From: Saccopteryx bilineata
Lineage: Eukaryota > Chordata > Mammalia > Chiroptera > Emballonuridae
Direction: 5' to 3'
NCBI RefSeq assembly: GCF_036850765.1
Contig: NC_089492.1
Coordinates: 204,785,681 to 204,849,680, forward strand
Length of the DNA: 64,000 bases
Shown here: positions 35,831-45,823 of the stretch, one piece after another
Position numbering within the stretch: the first letter of the stretch is position 1
Layout of the letters: each line of letters starts with the position of its first letter
The notes under the pieces: model-generated
Told to the model about the DNA's origin: nothing
What the model saw: the letters and a program-made list of their open reading frames with translations, nothing else
The model's database searches: none
Program-made: the position numbers and the translations under genes

Positions 35831-37800
35831 GAGCATGGCTTTTCAGCATTTGCCATATTACCCCTTTAATCTATAGACAGACAGCAAATATTTACTTATG
35901 GTGTTTCCACTATAAAGACTGCTGTCTTAGGGATAAATGCTGATGAATTATTTCAGCAGTTCCTCCTTCTTCAAAGACTTATATGTCAACATAGAGCTCC
36001 ATGTTTCATAGGACATACTCAAGCTCACTCCATGCTCCCTCGAGCTTTAACACAAGGGAATGCCCTTTTTTTTCTTTCCTCTTTTCTTTTTCTCTCTCTT
36101 TTTTTTTTTTTGTTGTTGTATTTTATTTATTTATTTATTTATTTATTTTTTGTATTTTTCTGAGGATGGAAATGGGGAGGCAGTCATACAGACTCCTGCA
36201 TGCGCCTGGCAGGGATCTACCTGGCATGCCTACCAGGGGGGAATGCTCTGCCCATCTTGGGTGTTGCTCTGTTACAACCAGAGCCATTCTGGCGACTGGG
36301 GCAGAGGCCATGGGGCCATCCTTAGTGCCTGGGGTGGCTTTGCTCCGGTGGAGCCTTGGCTGTGGGAGGGGAGGTGAGAGGTAGAGAGGAGGGAGAGGGG
36401 GAGGGGTGGAGATGTAGATGGGCGCTTCTCCTGTGTGCTCTGGCCAGGAATCGAACCCGGGAATCCTGCACACCAGGCCAATGACTCCTACGGGTCTACC
36501 ATATCATACTTTTTACTTAAAAAAAAATTTTTACATTTCTTTTTAAGGCTGATGAACAGGAGACACCAAATCTTTTTCGCCTGCAAACTACTACCTTCTT
36601 TATTAGATCCAGCTAATAACACTGTTTTGTCTTTTTCCAAATAGCTCCAGATATATGGAAAAGATTTATATAGGCGGATGGGGATCCTCAAATCCCTCAG
36701 TGAGATCTTCCGAGCATGGCTTTTAAGATACCTAGAGGCAGAAAAAGCCCAATAGAGATTAGGGGAACTACCAGCTTTTAGGATACACCCTTAAAGGCTC
36801 CAATGCCCCAAAGGGGTCTCATAGGATGCCATCTGGATCCTGCTTCAATAATGGAAAGGAAGGTCATTGAGCTAAATAAAGCCTGCCAGGCTTACATGCC
36901 TCTGCTGTGAGGATACAGGGACACTGGAAGGTAGGCTTCCCCCTCGCTCCTCTAAGGGAGGGTTCAGTCTCTTCCAGCCCTGCTCCAGCCACCTATGACC
37001 TAACCTTGCCCAGAAAGCTGGGGTTTGCCACTGAAGGCTGAAAGTGCCCAGGGCCGTCGGCCCCATCTATGACACTGTGGACGAGCCTAGGGTACTTTTT
37101 CCAAGAAGCAGGTAAACTGATCTCATTTGCACAAGGGCCACTTAACTATGTATTGCCTGAATAGTCAGGTTTTTTATTCTTCCCTCAAAGATCTCTGTTG
37201 TGGGTGTTGATAGTCCTATTTTCTGCTGCTTTGCTTAATATATAGTGTTTCCTTTATCCCTCCTACCTCAATGCCCCACTCATATTTCAGGCTGGGACCT
37301 ACTCCTAATTTAGAGCTCTCTTTCCCCCTTTTGCCAACTTCTATTATGAATTTACCTCTGCCACCCAGCTTAGTGTATCCCAAGGTTCTCTTTACCATGC
37401 CACAGTTGCAGAGCTCCAGGGAAAAGCAACCTGGTCTCAACTCTCCAGGCAGAGGAGAACAGAAGCTCCATATCCACGCATGCTGCAAATGGCTTTTCCA
37501 GTCTACCTGAATCATTACCAGCTAGAAGCAGCGGTCATTGGGATTTGGACATGAGCTGCAAAGTATATAATGGTGACAACAATTCCAGTGCCAGGAGGAC
37601 TTTTCCTATGTGGACTTTTCCTGGACTCCTGCTCCCTGTGACAGCTCCTAACAGACTGAACTGTGGTTGGGTTGCATTTTTCAGGGATTTGGCATGGTGA
37701 TGGGGCCAACTTGGACTTGGTGAACATGTTAAGGACACTACTCTTTTATGGATTCTTTCTGTATTGGCCAAAAGTTTGCTTAAAGGCTTTAAATCACTGT
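35831..37800. other. Captured module of unknown origin inside the L1
   Basis: After the L1 G-rich tract ending near 35830, the sequence no longer matches L1. It has normal rather than A-rich composition, with segments such as 'ggtcattgagctaaataaag' (an AATAAA at about 36877), 'ctctgctgtgaggatacagg' and 'tttatggattctttctgta'. No frame has a recognisable domain; the longest are about 70-110 codons on both strands. A Rhin-1 SINE (36121-36490) is nested. It may be flanking DNA carried along by read-through transcription, or a retroviral or other LTR-like fragment. I cannot identify it. Confidence 0.6.
36121..36490 (-). mobile_element. Rhin-1-type SINE, head damaged
   Basis: The (TTTA)n tail at 36121-36150, the body and most of the tRNA-like head are present on the minus strand. 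The extreme 5' end (expected 'gccaactggccagggc' on the plus strand) is replaced after about 36480 by unrelated sequence. A C/T-rich tract precedes the tail at 36066-36110. I see no clear target-site duplication. Confidence 0.88.
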
Positions 37801-38243
37801 AAAAAAATAGGGGTCTGGATAAAGAAGATGGGGCACACATACACCATGGTATACTATTCAGCTAGAAGAAATGATGACATCGGATCACTTACAGCAGAAT
37901 GGTGGAATCTTGATAACATTATGCGGAGTAAAATAGGCGAATCAGAAAAAGACAAGAACTGCAGGAGTCCATACATTGGTGGGACATGGAAGCGAGTCTA
38001 AGAGACATGGACAGGAGTGTGGTGGTTACGGAGGGTGGGGGGAAGGAAGGAGGAAGAGGAGGAAGGGGAGGGGGATGGGTACAGAGAAAACTGGATAGAG
38101 GGTGACGGAGGGCAATCTCTCTTTGGGGGATGGGTATGCAACAGAACTAAATGACAAGATAACCTGGAGATGTTTTCTTTGAATATGTGTACCCTGATTT
38201 GTTTATGTCACCCCATTAAAATAAAAATTTATTTATAAAAAAA
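37801..38243 (+). mobile_element. Second L1 3' end of the composite insertion
   Basis: Translation at 37815-38000 gives a second ORF2 C-terminus ('GHTYTMVYYSARRNDDIGS', ending 'PYIGGTW') homologous to 35580-35745. A G-rich tract (38030-38075), the terminal 'tatgcaacagaactaaatg' and 'gtcaccccattaaaat' blocks and an A-rich tail follow. This copy is more diverged in its coding part than the upstream one and has its own complete terminus. Confidence 0.9.
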
Positions 38244-38259
38244 AAAATCTACATGACCT
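38244..38259. repeat. Right target-site duplication of the 8.65-kb L1
   Basis: Identical to 29575-29590. Confidence 0.95.
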
Positions 38260-38284
38260 TACGTTAGGCAAAGGTTTCTTTTAA

Positions 38285-38396
38285 AAAATTTTTTTTTATT
38301 TTTTTATTGATTGATTTTAGTAAGAAAGGAAAAGGGGGAGGGAGAGAGAGAGGAACATCAATCTGTTCTTCTATGTGCCCTAACTGGGGATCAAAA
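38285..38396 (-). mobile_element. VES-like SINE fragment
   Basis: The T-rich 'tttttattgattgatttta' start, a 'gggagggagagagagagag' tract, 'aacatcaatctg' and 'gtgccctaactggggatca' follow the reverse complement of a VES-type SINE. The tRNA-like head is missing. Confidence 0.65.
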
Positions 38397-38518
38397 GCAA
38401 AGATTTCTTAAATCACAAACATATACAAACAAACTATAAAAGAATAAAGTGCTAAGTTCAACTTTACCAAAATTTAAAAATTTGCTCTTCAAAATACACT
38501 ATTAAGAAAATTAAAAGA

Positions 38519-38843
38519 GGCCCTGGCCAGTTGACTCAGTGGATAGAGCATCAGTCCAGCGTGAGAACATCCTGGGTTCAACCTCTGGTCAGGGCACACA
38601 TGAGAAGTGATCATCTGCTACTCTTCCCCTCCCTCTCTCTCTTCTCTCTCTTTTCCCCTCCCTCAGCCAGTGGCTTAGTCAGTTTGAGTGTCAGCCCCAG
38701 GGATTGAGGATAGCTTGGTTGGTCCGAGCATTGGCCCCAGACTGAGGATGCCAGGTGGATCCCGGTCGGGGCACATGTGGAGTCTGTCTCTGTGCCTCCC
38801 TTCTTCTCACTTAAAAAATAAAAAGCTTAAATAATTTTAAAAA
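38519..38843 (+). mobile_element. Diverged tRNA-derived SINE (Rhin-1 relative)
   Basis: The head 'ggccctggccagttgactca' is Rhin-1-like. The body has two 'ttggtccgagcattggcccc'-type blocks and a simplified CT-rich middle, and lacks the 'caaggctccattggagcaaa' module. It shares this architecture with 62952-63285, so the two form a distinct subfamily. Imperfect direct repeats 'gaaaattaaaag' and 'gaagttaaaag' flank it. Confidence 0.8.
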
Positions 38844-38951
38844 GGAAGTTAAAAGAAAAGCCTTAGAGTGAGCATAACTTTTAATAATATATGTCTCTAA
38901 CAAAGGATTTATATCCAGAATATTATGTATAAAAAGATGACCAAAAAATAT

Positions 38952-39344
38952 ATATATTTTTAAATTTTATTACTCTGAAGCTGGACACGGGGAGAGACAG
39001 TCAGACAGACTCCCGCATGCGCCCAACCGAGATCCACTCGGCACGCCCACCAGGGGCGATGCTCTGCCCACCAGGGGGCGATGCTCTGCCCCTCCGTGGC
39101 GTCGCTTTGCCACGACCAGAGCCACTCTAGCGCCTGGGGCAGAGGCCAAGGAGCCATCCCCAGCGCCAGGGCCATCTTTGCTCCAATGGAGCCTTGGCTG
39201 CGGGAGGGGAAGAGAAAGACAGAGAGGAAGGAGGGGGGGGTGGAGAAGCAAATGGGCGCTTCCTCTATGTGCCCTGGCCGGGAATTGAACCTGGGTCCCC
39301 CGCACGCCAGGCCGACGCTCTACCGCTGAGCCAACTGGCCAGGG
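38952..39344 (-). mobile_element. Rhin-1-type SINE, long form
   Basis: Well-preserved minus-strand copy with its head at 39344 and an A/T tail at 38952-38970. It carries the duplicated 'gatgctctgcccaccagggg' module (39057-39100), as in 25817 and 58948. The target-site duplication 'ccaaaaaatat' lies at 38941-38951 and 39345-39355. Confidence 0.96.
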
Positions 39345-39752
39345 CCAAAAAATATTTTTTAAATGGGCAAGACATTTGAAGAGAAATTATGCAAAGAATA
39401 TACATGTAAATGCCAAATTAATATATTTTTAACAGTTCAACATCATTAGTTATCAGAGAAATGAAAGTTAAAACTGTAATAAGATCCACCACATACTTTT
39501 AAAATAGCTTAAATTTACTAAGTGTGACAATACTAAGTGTTGATAAGTATGTGAAACTCTCACATGTGTGTTGCTTTTGGGAATATAAAATGGTACAACT
39601 ATTTTGCAGAAAGTTTTAGTTATTTCTTATAAAGATAAACATGCATTTGACCATTTATCTCAGTGATCCCACTTGAAGGTATACTGAGAAATGAAAATAT
39701 ATGTTCATAGAAAAATGTTCATAGCATCTTTATTTTTTAAAACTTTATTTTT

Positions 39753-40116
39753 TGTGTTTTTCCAAAGTGAGAAGCAGTGGGGAGGCAGACAGACAGACTC
39801 CCGCATGCGACTGACTAGGATCCACCTGGCATGTCCACCAGGGGGCGATGCTGGGCCCATCTGGGGCGTTGCTCCACTGCAATTGGAGCTATTCTATCAC
39901 CTGAGGCGGAGACCATGGAGCTATCCTCAGTGCCCGGGGCCAACTTGGCTCCAATGGAGCCTTGGCTGCAGTAGGGGAAGAGAGAGATAGAGAGGAAGGA
40001 GAGAGGGAAGGGTGGAGAAGCAGATGGGTGCTTCTCCTCTGTGCCCTGACCAGGAATCCAGCTGAGATTTCCACAAGCTGGGCCGACGCTCTACCTCTGA
40101 GCCAACTGGCCAGGGC
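39753..40116 (-). mobile_element. Rhin-1-type SINE, short form
   Basis: Minus-strand copy with its head at 40116. It has a single 'gggggcgatgctgggccc' module. The direct repeats 'ttaaaacttta' plus T-run at 39737-39752 and 40117-40133 differ only within the T-tract. It is inserted in the T-rich terminus of the antisense L1 at 40117-42112. Confidence 0.94.
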
Positions 40117-42112
40117 TTAAAACTTTAATTTTTTAGAGCACTTTTGGTTCACAACAAAAATTGAGAATATGGCATAGAGAGGTACAGAGATTCCCCATCT
40201 ACTCTGTGCCTCCACACATAATAGCCTCTATTATAAATACCACTCATCAGAATGGTACATCTGTTACCAAGAATAAACCTACATTGACACATCATAATTA
40301 CCCAAAATTCATAATTTACCATAAGCTGTATATTTTTATCAGTTTGGACAAATGAATAATGTCATATATCTACCACAGCAATATTATAGACTATTTTTAC
40401 TCTCTTAAAAATCTTCTATGTTCATATAAGCATCAAACATGATGCCTTCACCCCACCCCAGGAACTCATTAATATTTTTAGTATCTCCATAGTTTTGCCT
40501 TTTCTAGAATGGCATATAGTTGGAATCATACAGTTTGTATTGTAGCCTTTTCAGGTTAGCTTCTTTCGCTTTGTAATATGCATTTAAGATTCCTCCATGT
40601 CTTTTCAAGGCTTAATGGCTCATTTCTTGTTAGTGCTGAGTAATATTCCATTGTGGATGTACTACAGTATGTTTGTCCTTCACTTACTGAAGAACATGTT
40701 TTCTGTGTCCATGTTTTGACAATTATGAATAAAGCTGCTATAAACATCCATTAGCAGACTTTTGTGTGGACATAAGTTTTCAACTCCTTTGGGTAAATAT
40801 CAAGGAGCAAGATTGCTGAATCACATGGTAAGAGTATGTTTAGTTCTGTATAAAATCTCCAAAGTATCTGTATCATTTTGCATTCCTACTAGCAATGTAT
40901 GAGTGTTCCTATTGCTTGCCAGTATTTGGTGTTATCAATGTCTCAAATTCTGTCATTTTAATAAGTGTTTACTGGTATCTCACTATTGTTTTAATTTGCA
41001 ATTCCCTAATGACATATGATGCAGAGCATCTTTTTATATACTTATTTATCAACTTTATATCTTCTTTGGTGAGGTGTCTGTTCTGGTCTTTAGCCTATTT
41101 TTTAATTGTTGATTGTTTTTTTACCATTGAATTTTAAGAGTTCTTTGTATATTTGGGATAACAGTGCCTTATGAGATGTGTCTTTTGCAAATATTTTCTT
41201 CCAGTCTGTGGCTTATCTCTTAATTCTCTTGATATTGTTTTTCACAGAGCAGATTTTTTTTAAAATAAAGTCCTTTCTTTTAAGAAATATGCCTTTGGTG
41301 TTGCATCTAAAAAGGCATCACCATACCCAAGGTCATCTAGGTTTCCTCTTATGTTAACTTGGAGTTTTATAGTTTCGTATTTTACATATTGGTGTATGAT
41401 CCATTATGAATTAATGTGTGTGAGGCTAGAAGGTTTGTATCTAGATTTTTTTTTACATAGATATTAAGTTGTTCTGACATTATTGTTAGAGAGACTATGC
41501 TCTATTGTATTTGCTTTGTTCCTTTGATCTTTGCTCAAAGGTCAGTTAATAAATCAATTATTCATGGAGTTCTATTTGTACGCCCTCTGTTCTGTCCTAT
41601 TGATCTGTTTATACTTTCACCAATACCACACTGTCTTGATTACTGGAGCTCTATAGTAAGTCCTAAATTTGGGTAGCATCAGTCCTTCAACTTTGTTTTT
41701 CGCTTTCAATATTGTGTTTGTTATTCTGGATCTTTTACCTTTTTGTATAAACTTTAGAATCAGTTTGTCAATAACCATAAAATAACTTTTTAAATCTTAT
41801 TGGAATTTCATTGATTCTATAGACCAAGTTGAGAAGGATCAACATCTTGACAATACTGAGTCTTTCTATCCATGAACATGGAATATCTCTCTATTTATTT
41901 ATTCTTCTTTTTCAATATCTTTCACCAGAGTTTTGCAGCTTTGTGGTCTTCATATAGGCCTTGTATATATTTTCTTAGATTTAAACCTAAGTATTTTATT
42001 TTGCAGGGTGCTAATGTACATGGTATTGTGTTTTTAATTTCAAATCCCACTTGTTCATTGTTTATGTATAGGAAAGCAATTGATTTGAAATATTTACCTT
42101 GTACACTTTATT
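40117..42112 (-). mobile_element. Antisense L1M-type fragment
   Basis: The whole stretch reads as the reverse complement of an old mammalian L1 3' half. The 3'UTR comes first ('agcacttttggttcacaaca', 'cattgacacatcataattac'). ORF2 C-terminal blocks follow ('gcataatattccattgtgg'-like at 40640, 'gctgctataaacatc' at 40734, 'tttaatttgcaattccctaa' at 40990), and then the post-RT region to about 41870-42110. No frame is functional. It is nested within sense L1 copy B. Confidence 0.9.
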
Positions 42113-42540
42113 TTTATTAGCTGCAATTGGAAGCATCCAAAATATCTGTGAATGGGGAAATGGATAAACATATTGTATTTATCTATACAATAGAATGCTA
42201 CTCCATACTATAAAGAAATTAACTGCAGGTATACTCCACAACATGGACAAATCTAAAAAACATTATGCTGAGCAAAAGAAGATTCAAAAGAACTTATACT
42301 GTATGGCTATATACATATGAAACTTCAGAAAAGATAAATGTAATTTATAGTGACAGAAAGGAGATCAGTTGCCTAGGGCTCATGGTGTGAGAGTGATTGG
42401 GAGATGATATAGGGAATTTTCTGAAGTGATGAAAATGTACATCTTAATGTGGTGGTAATTATACAGATGTGTAAATTTGTCAAATTTCCTTCTACTTAAA
42501 CTAGTTCACATGGTTTCTATTATTAAAACTGGACACTCAC
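42113..42540 (+). mobile_element. Old sense L1 copy B, 3' terminal portion
   Basis: Resumes the copy split near 39730: 'ggaagcatccaaaatatctg', 'caatagaatgctactccata', 'cattatgctgagcaaaagaa' and the 3'UTR block 'acatcttaatgtggtggtaa'. This closes the 16-kb nested interval begun at 26290. Confidence 0.8.
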
Positions 42541-43369
42541 AGAGAGTCTTAAAGAAAGAACAGAGGCTGCTTGGCAAACAAGTGCTTTCACTGGAAGAAC
42601 AGTGTACACAGGGTTATTGAAGTGGGAGGAAATGTGACACATGTGACAGGCCTTGCTAATTACTGTTACAGAGTCATGCATCACATAAAATACATCTTTC
42701 TATAAAGACTATTTTCTTTAAAGTGTATTTAGGATGGTGTTAGATTTTCTAATACCATAGAGAAAAGGCAATATTTTTCATAAAGTCTCTCCACTTGAAC
42801 ATGAGGAAAACTGTGCTTAACAAAAACCAAAGGGAAATTATAGAAGTTACTTTCTAGAATATCTATTTTTTATCATGTTTAACCAAATTTAGGATGAAAA
42901 ATTCAAACTGTTGTCAAGTGCACCCCACCATCACCAATTCTACATTAGCATTTACATATAGAAGAAACATCAGTGGGTCATTCCATAACAGTAAAAGTTC
43001 ACATAAAACCTAGAAACACATGCTTTAGACAGCTCTAGAGCACTCAGATATCCCCTCAGAAATTCATTCAACATACTTGAAAATTAGAGACACCTCTAAT
43101 GGGAATTAAAGAATGCATTTTTCTTAAAAACTGCCCATGCCCTATAACCGCTGACCCTTTCAGAGAGTCTGGCTGTATAAAATGTGGGACAAACAGATTA
43201 TCCTTGAAATCAGAAATTAAAAGATGTAAAATTCAACAAATAAAATACAACTAGTGAACAATGAAGAGAAAATATTTATCTTGATAGTAATTAGAAAGAC
43301 TGAGGAAACTTTTCATTTTTCTTAAACTAGTAACAAAAACTGAAAGATAATTTCTATTATCAAGGCTGC
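42541..43369. other. Unassigned intergenic sequence
   Basis: No gene or nameable repeat. Confidence 0.55.
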
Positions 43370-43875
43370 AGGGAAAGATGTGCTCTACCCATGCTAGTCC
43401 CAGTAAGATTTTACATAATATTTTTAGAAAGAAACTTGGCAATGTGAAACAGGACCCTTACCTTTTTAACAAGGAACTTATTTCTAGAAGTTTATCCTAA
43501 GGATATGTTTAGCTGAAAGAATAATTTTATAATAAAAGATTTTCACGATAACCTTGTTTATAGTAGTAAAAAATTAGCTGCGTGAAGTCCAACAATAGAG
43601 AGATGATTAAACTGAGGTACAGAATGTACTATGAATGCACAGTAGTATGGCAATACCTTGATGCTATAATGTAAAGTAAAATGTAGAATACAAAATTAAA
43701 TTACATTGTGATTGCAATTGTGTTTAAAAACCTGTGTTTGTGAACAAAGCTTGGAAGGTGATAAAGAAAATGCTAAATTAGGAAAGGTGAAAGACTTAGG
43801 GATATTTTTTCTATTCCCTAAACTTTTATAATATCTTATTTTTTATAATTAAATAAATGGGAGTACTGAGTCTTC
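43370..43875 (+). mobile_element. Degraded sense L1 3' fragment
   Basis: Blocks such as 'tttctagaagtttatcctaa', 'aacaatagagagatgattaa' and 'aatactatgaatgc'-like text at 43620-43640 follow the 3' region of old L1M/HAL1-type LINEs. No frame is open. Confidence 0.55.
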
Positions 43876-44240
43876 TGAATTACAATAGTCCCTCGTCTAT
43901 TGTGGGGATTAGGTTCTAGAACCCCTCATGATAGGCAAAAATCCATGAAGTAGCAACCTTATATTTATTTTATTATTTATATATATTTTAAGGCTTTATA
44001 AGCTTTCTTCACACTCTTATAAACCTTTCCCATTCTCTTATAAACACGTCCTATGCTCTTAAACACCTTTTACATTCTTAAACCTACGTAATTTTAACAA
44101 TACATTAAATTCTATATGGGTACTCACCTGTGAATATACTACAACTTGAATGATGAAGCTGATGATGAATTAGCTGTGCAGTACTGATGACAATGAAGGT
44201 GATGATGATGAGATGAATGTACTGCACAGCCAAGAGAGCA

Positions 44241-44492
44241 TTACAGCTCTTCTGAAGGCACCACTTCATCAGGTTGTGCAGTATCTTCGCCCTCGCCTGT
44301 AATTTCTATTTTCACTAAATGCATAGGCGTAACTGGTGTCTTCTTCTGAGTGAGGAACGTAGTTATGGGGAGTTGCTGGCACTGCTTTTTCTTCTGAGTG
44401 AGAAGGTTTTTATAAATCGAATGCCACCCTTGATTGTATTTGAGAACTGCAACAAACAAAGCATCTGGGGATCCCATTCTTGAGCCGCTCAC
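44241..44492 (-). pseudogene. Tigger transposase C-terminal tail
   Basis: Out of frame with the upstream segment by a small shift near 44490. It includes 'KKKQCQQLPITTFLTQKK', which resembles the C-terminal tail of Tigger transposases, followed by an acidic end. It continues the ORF at 44489-45157 after the frame break. Confidence 0.75.
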
Positions 44493-45157
44493 TGAAGTTT
44501 TTTGGCCATTCTGACCATGGTTGTGAGGTGATCAAGTGTTAGGCCAACCTTCTCTTCTTCTTTAACCCTCAATTCCTCTTGTTCCCCTTCCTCTTCAGGC
44601 TTATAGCCCCTTTCCTCAGTAATGGTTTTGAATGTGTTGTTCACATACTCCTCAGCTCCAGCTTTATTCGCAGAGGCAGCTTCTCCATGCAGAGAAACAC
44701 TCCTAAGGCCAAAGCATTTCTGAAACTTGTCAAACCAGCCCTTGCTGGCATTGAATGGGGTTGGTCTGGTGTGCAAAGCACTCGATGGTCCTGCTTCTGC
44801 ATCATCATCCTCAGCCTCATCACCATCACAAATGTCACTGCTTTCAGCAAAAGTTTTGTAAACATTCTTAGTCTTTGTGTGGATGGTGTTGGTATCCAGT
44901 GAGGTATTATTCCTGCTGTCACTGATCCATAGGGCCAGTGTAGGCTTCATCTTCTCAGGGGCCTTATTGCAGGAAGTTACCACCCTCTTTGCAGTCTTGA
45001 TAAAAGACACTGCTGCCATTGTCCTTATATTCTTTTCATTCTTCTTTATGTAGCAAATCAAAGATTCATTGATCCTGTAATGGTGGCTTACAACCACATA
45101 GCTTCTCCCTTCTTTTAGCATGTCAAGGAGTTCCACCTTTTCTGCGATGGTAAACAT
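44489..45157 (-). pseudogene. Tigger transposase N-terminal half, DDE core lost
   Basis: A 222-codon frame is open without interruption, and it extends upstream in frame to about 45240. Residues 1-60 form the pogo-type helix-turn-helix ('EKVELLDMLKEGRSY', 'RINESLICYIKKNEK'). Residues 130-180 resemble the CENP-B-type second DNA-binding domain ('FNASKGWFDKFQKCFGLRSV', then 'GEAASANKAGAEEY'). After 'EERGYKPEEE' the sequence jumps directly to the C-terminal region ('GLTLDHLTTMVRMAKKLQ'), with no frame break across the deletion. The aspartate-bearing catalytic core is therefore absent and it cannot transpose. Survival of this frame could be chance, youth of the element or constraint on the DNA-binding part. 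Confidence 0.88.
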
Positions 45158-45823
45158 CTTTCTCTGGTGCTTGGGTTCAGTGCCAGAAGCCTTAGAAGGA
45201 GCAGGATGTTTGGGAAATATTGTAGGGCTTGAAATAAATTCAATTTTTTATGAAAATTTTACAAAAATACAACACTGCAGAGCATCATTAGGTGCAGCAA
45301 TCAGACAGTGATGTGAAATGGACAAGGCAGGATGCTGAACCCATGCTATATGGAGATGGAGAAGACTGATGCTACAGTCACTAAGCCAATCAGTGCCCAG
45401 GATACAGAACTCAGTGCTCTGGTTGGTAACCTCCCATCCATCAGCCAATAGTGTTCCGTGTATGATCTCACGTGGGCAAACTAGCTCAGATATGGAAGTA
45501 GCTATAGCTGCATTTTCCATATGTACAAGTCTTTATCTACTCATCTGCTATATGCTACATATTTTATTATGATTTAATATTCTTTTAATGTGTTTCATTT
45601 AATATTTTCTGTATTTTTATATTGTTTTCAATTTTTTAGACTAGAGAATGCTTATTTTACCACAAAATAATTACAATAATAAATATATAAAATACCTATC
45701 TACCACAAAATCCCGTGATATAGTGAAAAAGCTATGATATAAAATTAGATATACAATTTAAAAATCCGCGGTACAGTGAGACCGTGAAAATTGAACTGCG
45801 ATATGGCTATGGACGACTGCATA

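Larger units (their letters stand above)
29591..38243 (+). mobile_element. Full-length L1 with duplicated 3' end (composite)
   Basis: A single insertion is bracketed by perfect 16-bp duplications. In order it contains a GC-rich 5'UTR (29591-30953), a broken ORF1 (30954-31889), a broken ORF2 (31921-35745), a G-rich 3'UTR start (35746-35830), a 1.97-kb region not recognisable as L1 (35831-37800, with a nested SINE), and a second ORF2 C-terminus plus complete L1 3'UTR and A-tail (about 37801-38243). The 5' end begins 'gacctgggagagacaagatg', the L1 start motif. Because the second 3' end, not the first, abuts the right duplication, the unit moved as one piece. It may be a 3'-transduction or a composite family. 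Confidence 0.88.
38260..39736 (+). mobile_element. Old sense L1 copy B, ORF2 C-terminal portion
   Basis: Continues the copy interrupted at 29575. L1 segments include 'aactataaaagaataaagtg' and 'tttatatccagaatattatg'. After two SINEs come 'atgggcaagacatttgaaga', 'gttatcagagaaatgaaagt' and 'tgatcccacttgaaggtata'. It is interrupted by SINE sequence at 38285-38396, 38519-38843 and 38952-39344, then split by an antisense L1 at about 39737. It resumes at 42113. Confidence 0.8.
43883..45819 (-). mobile_element. Tigger-class DNA transposon, internally deleted
   Basis: Short inverted termini: left 'caatagtccctcg' and right, reverse-complemented, 'cagtcgtccatag', with TA before the left end and CA/TA after the right. 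The minus strand carries transposase sequence (see 44241-45240). The element is about 1.94 kb against roughly 2.4-2.8 kb for complete Tiggers. The missing part is the catalytic core. Confidence 0.85.

Noticed and set aside
36500..37800. Endogenous retrovirus or LTR
   Set aside because: I saw no TG...CA ends, primer-binding site, polypurine tract or retroviral protein motif. The segment is left unassigned.
44489..45157. Host gene with a CENP-B-like domain
   Set aside because: It lies between Tigger termini, lacks its catalytic core, and no intron or conserved host context is visible. Domestication is kept only as a hypothesis.
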